Shown one piece after another: positions 14,450 through 19,610 of a DNA stretch of 19,610 nucleotides. Location of the stretch: assembly GCA_966185765.1 (NCBI GenBank), contig CBIFVZ010000070.1, forward strand, positions 1 to 19,610, given 5' to 3'. The translations under genes and the position numbers were made by a program. A model generated the notes under the pieces. The model did not search any database. It was given only the letters and a program-made list of their open reading frames with translations, and was not told where the DNA came from. Each line of letters starts with the position of its first letter. The stretch's first letter is position 1. Source of the stretch: CBIFVZ01 sp966185765. GTDB taxonomy: Bacteria > Pseudomonadota > Gammaproteobacteria > Enterobacterales > Enterobacteriaceae.

Positions 14450-14529
14450 ATGTCTGTCATTCTCAACGTTATTGTTTCACAGTGGCATCACCGCGTTAAC
14501 CGCCCCCGCACGCTCTGGTTAAGACTATA

Positions 14530-14551
14530 AAAAAAGCCACCGAAGTGGCTT
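14530..14551 (-). terminator. Terminator of aroG
   Basis: A 7-bp stem (AAGCCAC at 14534-14540, GTGGCTT at 14545-14551) with a CGAA/TTCG tetraloop. On the minus strand a long T-run follows. It begins 19 bases after the aroG stop. Confidence 0.92.
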
Positions 14552-14570
14552 ATCCGGGGAATCTTCACGA

Positions 14571-15623
14571 TCAGGCGCGACGCGCTTTTACCGCTGCTGC
14601 CAACTGGCGCAGGATAGCGTCGGTATCTTCCCAGCCGATGCAGGCATCGGTCACGCTTTTGCCGTACACCAGCGGCTCGCCGCTTTCCAGGCTCTGGTTA
14701 CCTTCCACCAGGTGGCTTTCAATCATCACACCGGTAATCGCTTTCTCACCGTTGGCGATTTGCGCGCAAACGTCCGCTCCCACTTCCATCTGCTTTTTAA
14801 ACTGTTTGGATGAGTTAGCGTGGCTGAAGTCAATCATCACCTGCGGGCGCAATCCGGCTTTGGTCAGCCCTTCTTTAACTTCTGCTACATGACGCGCGCT
14901 ATAGTTCGGTTCTTTACCGCCGCGCAGAATAATGTGGCAGTCGCCGTTACCGCTGGTATTCACGATAGCCGAGTGTCCCCACTTGGTTACCGACAGGAAG
15001 CAGTGCGGTGCACTGGCTGCATTAATGGCGTCAATCGCCACCTTAATTGTCCCGTCTGTACCGTTCTTAAAGCCAACCGGGCAGGACAACCCAGATGCCA
15101 GCTCGCGATGCACCTGTGATTCTGTAGTACGTGCGCCTATAGCGCCCCAGCTCATCAAATCAGCCACGTACTGCGGGGTAATCATATCCAAAAACTCACC
15201 CGCTGTCGGCAGGCCACTATCGTTGATATCCACCAGTAGCTTACGCGCAATGCGCAAACCTTCGTTAATCTGGAAACTGTTATCCATATGCGGATCGTTA
15301 ATCAGCCCTTTCCAGCCCACCGTGGTGCGCGGCTTTTCAAAATAAACGCGCATAACAATTTCCAGCTCATTGCCCAGCTCATCACGCAGCGTCTTAAGAC
15401 GAGTTGCATACTCTTTCGCCGCTTTAATATCGTGAATAGAACATGGGCCAATCACCACCAGCAAACGATCGTCCTGACCTTTCAGGATCTGGTGAATAGC
15501 ACGACGGGCAGAGGAAACAGTAGTCGCTGCGCTCTCGGTCGCAGGAAATTTCTCCAGCAGCGCGACTGGCGGGAGCAGTTCGTTGATTTCTTTAATTCTC
15601 AGATCATCGTTCAGATAGTTCAT
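14571..15623 (-). CDS. aroG: 3-deoxy-7-phosphoheptulonate (DAHP) synthase, Phe-sensitive type
   Basis: Condenses phosphoenolpyruvate and erythrose-4-phosphate, the first step of the shikimate pathway. It has 350 residues, as in E. coli AroG. It is a class I beta-type enzyme; metal ligands of the E. coli enzyme are in place (Cys61 in GPCSIHD, His268 in DFSHANSSKQ, Glu302 in ESHLVEGNQ, Asp326). Residues around the phenylalanine pocket, such as Asp6, Asp7, Gln151, Ser180 and Phe209, are present, supporting AroG over AroF or AroH. I chose the ATG at 15623 (MNYLNDDLRIKEI); a longer in-frame start at 15668 would overlap the promoter -10. A perfect TyrR box overlaps its -35. It converges on gpmA. 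Confidence 0.97.
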   Translation of the reverse strand: MNYLNDDLRIKEINELLPPVALLEKFPATESAATTVSSARRAIHQILKGQDDRLLVVIGPCSIHDIKAAKEYATRLKTLRDELGNELEIVMRVYFEKPRTTVGWKGLINDPHMDNSFQINEGLRIARKLLVDINDSGLPTAGEFLDMITPQYVADLMSWGAIGARTTESQVHRELASGLSCPVGFKNGTDGTIKVAIDAINAASAPHCFLSVTKWGHSAIVNTSGNGDCHIILRGGKEPNYSARHVAEVKEGLTKAGLRPQVMIDFSHANSSKQFKKQMEVGADVCAQIANGEKAITGVMIESHLVEGNQSLESGEPLVYGKSVTDACIGWEDTDAILRQLAAAVKARRA

Positions 15624-15666
15624 TGGTGGTTCCGTGGACTGAATTTTGCCATATTGCAACCCCTCC

Positions 15667-15695
15667 AATCTATCGCGTCGAATTAAAAGTGTAAA
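15667..15695 (-). promoter_or_regulatory. Promoter of aroG
   Basis: On the minus strand: -35 TTTACA (15690-15695), a 17-base spacer, and -10 TAGATT (15667-15672). The -35 is the downstream half of the TyrR box, so TyrR binding should block polymerase. Confidence 0.8.
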
Positions 15696-15707
15696 CCGGG
15701 TTTTACA
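15690..15707 (-). promoter_or_regulatory. TyrR box of aroG
   Basis: TGTAAA-N6-TTTACA, a perfect match to the TyrR consensus palindrome. In E. coli TyrR represses aroG with phenylalanine (and tryptophan) from this position. Confidence 0.92.
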
Positions 15708-15959
15708 CCTCAGTCAGCTGACGCTGCAAATATTGTCCGTAAAGCATACAAACATGGCAAAAAATGAGAACGCGACTACACTTTACCAAAATTAATTCCG
15801 CAATAAGTCACAAAAAAAGAGATTTGTGTGGTGCGTTTTGTCACAGGAATTCTTTTTTGCTAAGCAAAAACCCTCTGCCAGGTTTCTGTCTGGCAAAACG
15901 GCGATAATTTCAGCCCGTCGGGCCTACCAACAGTATAACAACGCTACAGGAGTACTATT
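15708..15959 (+). other. ybgS upstream region with two hairpins
   Basis: No gene is visible. Two adjacent stem-loops lie in the leader: TTTTTGC/GCAAAAA (15854-15860 and 15864-15870) and TGCCAG/CTGGCA (15876-15881 and 15890-15895). Possible -10 hexamers GATAAT (15902-15907) and TATAAC are present without a convincing -35. Promoter assignment is open. Confidence 0.35.
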
Positions 15960-16337
15960 ATGAAGCAACCGACCCGCCTTTTTTTAAGCCTCGTACTGAT
16001 GCTCAGCAGCGGCGCGGCCCTGGCCGCCTCTAACAACAACGGCCAGGAAAATGCCGCTGCTGATGCTGGCCTGCCAGCGCCAGGTGCCCATGAAAATTTA
16101 CCCCCCAGAAACACCGACAACAGCCAGATTAACACTGGTTCTGTGAATACGAACCAGACAGGCAATACCGACGGCGGAAATTCCACCCTGTCTGGTGATG
16201 GTATGACGTCCGATGAAGTGCACAAGAACACGATGTGCAAAGACGGACGCTGCCCGGATACGAATAAGAAATTAGATACTCAGAACGGTAACAATACTAA
16301 GTCGGTTGACTCACACACCAACGGCACCAGCCAGTAA
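15960..16337 (+). CDS. ybgS: YbgS-like secreted homeobox-named protein of unknown function
   Basis: A 125-residue putative periplasmic protein (E. coli YbgS 126), in a family of unknown function that Pfam labels homeobox-like only by name. A signal peptide is clear: MKQPTRLFLSLVLMLSSGAA, then LAA, with likely cleavage at about residue 23. The mature part is low-complexity and rich in Asn, Gly, Asp and Thr. It holds the conserved core GDGMTSDEVHKNTMCKDGRC with two cysteines about six residues apart, which could form a disulfide. An AGGAG ribosome site precedes the ATG. It stands alone between aroG (divergent) and zitB, with its own hairpin downstream. The family assignment is secure; the function is unknown. 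Confidence 0.92.
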   Translation: MKQPTRLFLSLVLMLSSGAALAASNNNGQENAAADAGLPAPGAHENLPPRNTDNSQINTGSVNTNQTGNTDGGNSTLSGDGMTSDEVHKNTMCKDGRCPDTNKKLDTQNGNNTKSVDSHTNGTSQ

Positions 16338-16345
16338 AATGCCTG

Positions 16346-16366
16346 GGGGAGCACATTGTGCTCCCC
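16346..16366 (+). terminator. Hairpin terminator of ybgS
   Basis: A 9-bp stem (GGGGAGCAC at 16346-16354, GTGCTCCCC at 16358-16366) with a 3-base loop, eight bases after the ybgS stop. TGCCGTTTAT follows, so the T-run is short and offset. Confidence 0.65.
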
Positions 16367-16443
16367 TGCCGTTTATCACCCTTTAAAATTTCCTTAACCC
16401 CAACCATAATCATCGTACACATTGCCTTAACGTTGCGTTCACT

Positions 16444-17382
16444 ATGGCTCACTCTCACTCTACTGCACCTGAAAAACAGGACGGCAATGCACGCCGTCTA
16501 CTGATTGCGTTCAGCATAACCGCTGTCTTTATGGTGACAGAGGTAATAGGCGGCCTGCTCTCTGGCTCACTTGCACTACTGGCTGATGCTGGCCACATGC
16601 TCACAGACGCTGCCGCCCTGTTTGTGGCACTGCTGGCAGTACATTTCTCCCGCCGCCCGGCTAATTCCCGCCATACTTTTGGCTGGTTACGTCTGACCAC
16701 CATTGCCGCTCTGCTTAATGCCATTGCGCTGGTGTTGATTACTATTTTTATCGTCTGGGAAGCTATTCGCCGCTTCTACCAGCCGCAACCCATTGCTGGC
16801 ACATTAATGCTGGTCATTGCCTTTGCGGGTCTGCTGGCAAACCTGGTTGCGCTGTGGGTATTACATCGCGGCAGCGGTGAAAAAAACCTTAACGTGCGCG
16901 CAGCCTCGCTGCATGTGATGGGTGACCTGCTCGGCTCCGTTGGGGCGATCGTCGCAGCCCTGGTCATTCTCTGGACCGGCTGGACCCCTATTGACCCTAT
17001 TCTTTCAATCTTCGTATCTTGCCTGGTATTACGCAGCGCGTGGCGGCTTATGAAAGAGAGTATTAATGAGCTGCTGGAAGGTGCACCAAACGCTGTCGAC
17101 ATTGATGAACTTAAACGTAATATGTCGCGTGAATTACCAGAAGTACGCAACGTTCATCATGTTCATCTGTGGATGGTGGGCGAGAAACCGGTCATGACGC
17201 TGCATGTCCAGGTTGACCCGCCCACCGATCATGATGCCTTACTGGAGCGCATACACCATTTTCTGGCCCATGAATATCAGATAGATCACGCCACCGTGCA
17301 GATGGAATATCAGGGCAGTGAAGGGCACGAATGCGATTTAAACCGGACCGGCGGTGATTATCATATGAGCCATCACCATTAA
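16444..17382 (+). CDS. zitB: Zinc transporter ZitB (cation diffusion facilitator)
   Basis: An inner-membrane Zn(II)/H(+) antiporter that exports zinc. It has 312 residues (E. coli 313). Six membrane segments are apparent in the first two thirds. The zinc-site motif LADAGHMLTDA (His51, Asp55) is in the second, and its partner LHVMGDLLGS in the fifth. The cytoplasmic C-terminal domain has VHHVHLWMVGEKPVMTLHVQV. The N-terminus (MAHSHSTAP) and C-terminus (YHMSHHH) are histidine-rich, though the C-terminal run is shorter than I recall in E. coli. No convincing ribosome site precedes the ATG, so initiation may be weak. Its stop codon overlaps that of convergent pnuC in the shared TTAA at 17379-17382, and its terminator lies inside pnuC. 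Confidence 0.95.
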   Translation: MAHSHSTAPEKQDGNARRLLIAFSITAVFMVTEVIGGLLSGSLALLADAGHMLTDAAALFVALLAVHFSRRPANSRHTFGWLRLTTIAALLNAIALVLITIFIVWEAIRRFYQPQPIAGTLMLVIAFAGLLANLVALWVLHRGSGEKNLNVRAASLHVMGDLLGSVGAIVAALVILWTGWTPIDPILSIFVSCLVLRSAWRLMKESINELLEGAPNAVDIDELKRNMSRELPEVRNVHHVHLWMVGEKPVMTLHVQVDPPTDHDALLERIHHFLAHEYQIDHATVQMEYQGSEGHECDLNRTGGDYHMSHHH

Positions 17383-18098
17383 CGTGCCAGCGCGCGCGAA
17401 CCGCGTTCGTGCGCGCTTTTTATCCACATCCGGCTACCATTAACAGCAATAAACGTCAGAACAAGATACTCGAGCGCCATTGCCCACACGCCCTGTAGCG
17501 CAAAAATCACCACGCTAATGACATTGACTACCGTCCAAAGCAACCAGTTCTCAACATATTTACGCGTCATGAGAATCATCGCCACAATGGATAGCACCAT
17601 CATGCTGGCATCCCAGAATGGGAACGCATCCGGCTGGAGGTCTGGCATCGCGACATTCATTCCCAGCGTCTGCATAACGTTGACGGCAATGCGTGTCAGG
17701 AAAGCAAATACCGGGTCAATCCACACGCTCATTAACGCTATCGCTACGACACAGGCGGCAAACCAGCCCAGAGCTTTCGTTCGTGGCAACCAGCGGATTT
17801 GCAGTAGTGACTGTTGGCTATTACTCTGGCGTGACCAGGCGTACCAGCCATAGATATTGGCGATGAAAAAGAAGAGTTGCAGCAGCAGGCTGGCATAGAG
17901 CTGTATCTGAAAGAAAATAATGGCGAACAGCGTGACGTTCACCAGGCCAAACGCGTAATTAACTATCTTTTCGAGGCTGGCAAGCCAGATGCACAGTAAT
18001 CCAGCCACGGTCCCAATAGCTTCTATCCACGACAAATCATAGCCACCGGCACCCAGTGGAATGTGCACCAGAATGTTTTGTGTACTGAAAAAGTCCAT
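17379..18098 (-). CDS. pnuC: Nicotinamide riboside transporter PnuC
   Basis: An inner-membrane facilitator that brings in nicotinamide riboside for NAD salvage. It has 239 residues, as in E. coli. Hydrophobic segments fill most of the protein, with the family stretches WIEAIGTVAGLLCIWLASLE, FGLVNVTLFAIIFFQIQLYA, IANIYGWYAW and RKYVENWLLWTVVNVISVVI; the conserved Trp and Asn residues line the substrate path in this family. It starts 21 bases after nadA on the same strand, forming the nadA-pnuC operon, so the NadR box upstream of nadA should control both. The last codons (ERGSRALAR) are read from DNA that on the other strand forms the zitB terminator hairpin. Confidence 0.96.
   Translation of the reverse strand: MDFFSTQNILVHIPLGAGGYDLSWIEAIGTVAGLLCIWLASLEKIVNYAFGLVNVTLFAIIFFQIQLYASLLLQLFFFIANIYGWYAWSRQSNSQQSLLQIRWLPRTKALGWFAACVVAIALMSVWIDPVFAFLTRIAVNVMQTLGMNVAMPDLQPDAFPFWDASMMVLSIVAMILMTRKYVENWLLWTVVNVISVVIFALQGVWAMALEYLVLTFIAVNGSRMWIKSAHERGSRALAR
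17389..17421 (+). terminator. zitB terminator embedded in the 3' coding end of pnuC
   Basis: A 13-position stem (17389-17401 with 17405-17417, one G-T mismatch) with a 3-base loop, then a T-run to 17421. It begins seven bases after the zitB stop and lies entirely within the pnuC reading frame on the other strand. The T-run is on the plus side only, so it should act on zitB. Confidence 0.85.
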
Positions 18099-18119
18099 AT
18101 TCTCTCCAGAACGTGCTAT

Positions 18120-19181
18120 TTACGCGTTTCCTTTAACTTGCAGGCGAAGTGTAGCAGCAAAATCCAGCATACGATTGAGCGGCACCAGCGCCTGCTCACG
18201 CAACACTGAGGATACCTGGACCTCATGCTCGCTTCCCCCCTGCTCCAGCCCTTGTGCAATGGCCTGGAGACCATTCATCGCCATCCACGGACAGTGCGCA
18301 CAACTGCGACATGTTGCACCTTCTCCGGCAGTCGGCGCTTCAAGGAGTATCTTATCGGGGCAAGCCTGCTGCATTTTATAAAAGATGCCGCGATCGGTAG
18401 CGACAATCATCTGCTTATGAGGCAGGCGCTGTGCGGCGGCGATAAGCTGGCTGGTTGAACCCACGGCATCCGCCATATCAACCACCGACTGTGGCGATTC
18501 CGGGTGTACCAGCACCGCCGCATCGGGATACAGCGCTTTCATACGCGCCAGCGCCTGGGTTTTAAACTCATCATGCACAATACAGGCGCCCTGCCAGCAC
18601 AGCACGTCAGCGCCAGTTTGCTTTTGCACGTAGCGCCCCAGATGCCTGTCCGGTCCCCAGAGAATTTTCTCTCCCTGAGCATCAAGATGATCAATAAGCT
18701 CCACGGCAATGCTGGAGGTGACCACCCAGTCTGCACGCGCTTTTACCGCCGCAGAGGTATTGGCATACACCACTACGGTGCGATCCGGGTGCGCGTCGCA
18801 AAACGCGCTGAACTGCTGTTCCGGGCAGCCGAGATCGAGCGAACATTCGGCTTCAAGTGTGGGCATCAGGATGGTCTTTTCGGGACTGAGGATTTTGGCG
18901 GTTTCGCCCATAAAACGTACCCCGGCCACCAGCAGCGTGGTCGCAGGATGGCTGGCACCAAAACGCGCCATCTCCAGTGAATCAGCAACACAGCCGCCAG
19001 TCTCTTCGGCCAAAGCCTGAATTTCCGGGTCGGTATAATAGTGTGCCACCATTACCGCATTGCGTTTTTTTAGCAGCTGTTTTATCTGTTCACGGTACGC
19101 CTGCTTTGCCTGCTCGCTCAGCGGCGTGGGTTTTGGTGGAAACGGATAAATGGCCGCCTGCGGATCGAATATCTCGCTCAT
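18120..19181 (-). CDS. nadA: Quinolinate synthase A
   Basis: Makes quinolinate from iminoaspartate and dihydroxyacetone phosphate in de novo NAD synthesis, using a [4Fe-4S] cluster. It has 353 residues (E. coli 347); the extra length is a short C-terminal tail, QVKGNA. The cluster ligands of the E. coli enzyme are present at Cys113, Cys200 and Cys297, and the CRSCAHC motif (291-297) is intact. Other family stretches are NAVMVAHYYTDPEIQ, VVVYANTSAAVKA and ILVHPESPQSVVDMAD. The start MSEIFDPQAAIYPFPPKPTP matches the family. It is the first gene of nadA-pnuC, with a NadR box about 73 bases upstream of the start. Confidence 0.97.
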   Translation of the reverse strand: MSEIFDPQAAIYPFPPKPTPLSEQAKQAYREQIKQLLKKRNAVMVAHYYTDPEIQALAEETGGCVADSLEMARFGASHPATTLLVAGVRFMGETAKILSPEKTILMPTLEAECSLDLGCPEQQFSAFCDAHPDRTVVVYANTSAAVKARADWVVTSSIAVELIDHLDAQGEKILWGPDRHLGRYVQKQTGADVLCWQGACIVHDEFKTQALARMKALYPDAAVLVHPESPQSVVDMADAVGSTSQLIAAAQRLPHKQMIVATDRGIFYKMQQACPDKILLEAPTAGEGATCRSCAHCPWMAMNGLQAIAQGLEQGGSEHEVQVSSVLREQALVPLNRMLDFAATLRLQVKGNA

Positions 19182-19253
19182 TGCTGTTCTCGTTTCTCTT
19201 GCTTAACGAAATCACCCGATAAACGGGAATATTTATGCTCTGACATGCATAAT

Positions 19254-19271
19254 TGTTTTATATGCTAAACA
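19254..19271 (-). promoter_or_regulatory. NadR box upstream of nadA
   Basis: The plus strand reads TGTTTT-N6-TAAACA, matching the NadR palindrome TGTTTA-N6-TAAACA at 11 of 12 defined bases. NadR represses nadA-pnuC when NAD is plentiful. The promoter itself is not clear; TAAATA-like -10 candidates exist downstream of the box. Confidence 0.82.
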
Positions 19272-19528
19272 AGATAGCTCATTGCTACAGCGTTGTCGTG
19301 GAATATTTCCGGGTTTTAACAGAAGTGGAGGCTATGGGCCTACCTTTTCGGCACGCCTTACAGCAGATTCGATCGTTGACGTCAGCGGGCAGCATAAAGG
19401 CGCCTTTTTACACCGGTGGACCGTGCAGGATGACCCGGCTTCGCCTCGCCCTTCGGGCATCGCCGCCAGGCGGCTACGTTGCCTCACTGGCATTCGCAGA
19501 TTCGAATCTTCAGGCTACAGTGGACAGC
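19272..19528. other. nadA to tRNA-Lys spacer with a decayed tRNA 3'-end copy
   Basis: There is no credible gene. The stretch 19399-19431 repeats 19545-19577 at 29 of 33 positions. The latter spans the end of the terminator and the last 18 bases of the tRNA-Lys gene, so the former is a degenerate copy of a tRNA 3' end plus terminator. Between them lie small GC-rich hairpins (for example GCCC-TTC-GGGC) and a T-arm-like GATTCGAATC. Confidence 0.6.
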
Positions 19529-19554
19529 AAAAAGGCGCCTTTAGGGCGCCTTTT
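19529..19554 (-). terminator. Terminator of the tRNA-Lys unit
   Basis: A 10-bp stem (AAAAGGCGCC at 19530-19539 with GGCGCCTTTT at 19545-19554) and a 5-base loop. On the minus strand it ends in TTTTT and lies just after the tRNA CCA end. Confidence 0.88.
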
Positions 19555-19559
19555 CACAC

Positions 19560-19610
19560 TGGTGGGTCGTGCAGGATTCGAACCTGCGACCAATTGATTA
19601 AAAGTCAACT
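19560..19610 (-). tRNA. tRNA-Lys (UUU), partial: 3' 51 bases
   Basis: The reverse complement carries the anticodon arm with loop CTTTTAA (anticodon TTT at 19600-19602), the T-arm with GGTTCGAATCC, the acceptor strand ACGACCC and the encoded ACCA end. As I remember it, the sequence equals the E. coli tRNA-Lys 3' part. The 5' half lies beyond the window. In E. coli this place holds the last gene of the lysT-valT-lysW-valZ-lysYZQ cluster. Confidence 0.95.

Noticed and set aside
15624..15668. An upstream in-frame start that would lengthen aroG by 15 residues
   Set aside because: The extension is not in the family and would overlap the -10 hexamer at 15667-15672.
19253..19597. A plus-strand open frame of 114 residues ending VGRAGFEPATN
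   Set aside because: It runs antisense through the tRNA-Lys gene and its terminator; that ending is a well-known false product of tRNA antisense reading.
1..19610. CRISPR array, prophage or complete insertion sequence
   Set aside because: I see no regularly spaced repeats, no transposase or integrase gene, and no phage structural gene. The only mobile signals are the two miniature elements and the Rhs remnant.

Overview
This window is a chromosomal segment from a member of the Enterobacteriaceae. From pgl to nadA and the tRNA-Lys gene it follows the order known from Escherichia coli K-12 (pgl, ybhA, modC-B-A, acrZ, modE, modF, galE-T-K-M, gpmA, aroG, ybgS, zitB, pnuC, nadA, tRNA-Lys). Most proteins match E. 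coli lengths to the residue and keep the catalytic residues, but they carry enough substitutions that the source is probably a different genus. The genus cannot be fixed by reading alone.

Region 1 (1-1060) is accessory DNA. It holds the decayed C-terminal end of an Rhs polymorphic-toxin gene on the minus strand, with a possible ADP-ribosyltransferase-like tip, followed by the start of a probable immunity gene that runs off the left edge. In E. coli the LysR-type gene ybhD sits beside pgl at this junction.

Region 2 (1063-8760) holds pgl and ybhA (divergent), then modABC on the minus strand under a clear ModE operator, acrZ upstream of it, and modE-modF in the opposite direction. Together these import molybdate, sense it and repress import when it is plentiful. 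acrZ encodes a small partner of the AcrAB-TolC pump.

Region 3 (8850-13230) is the galETKM operon (Leloir pathway) with the external and internal GalR operators and the CRP site in the E. coli arrangement. Region 4 (13420-19610) holds gpmA (glycolysis; Fur box), aroG (aromatic pathway; TyrR box), ybgS, zitB (zinc efflux), the nadA-pnuC NAD unit (NadR box) and the 3' part of a tRNA-Lys gene.

The most unusual feature is a 141-bp miniature element present twice, after acrZ (about 5959-6099) and after gpmA (14283-14423), 95% identical. Each copy sits inside a Rho-independent terminator and is flanked by a 22-23 bp direct repeat that contains the whole terminator hairpin. The two terminators differ in sequence, so each flanking repeat is a target duplication. 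All seven differences between the copies lie outside three internal stem-loops. The element lies in opposite orientations relative to the two upstream genes, and in both cases it separates one hairpin copy from its U-tract.
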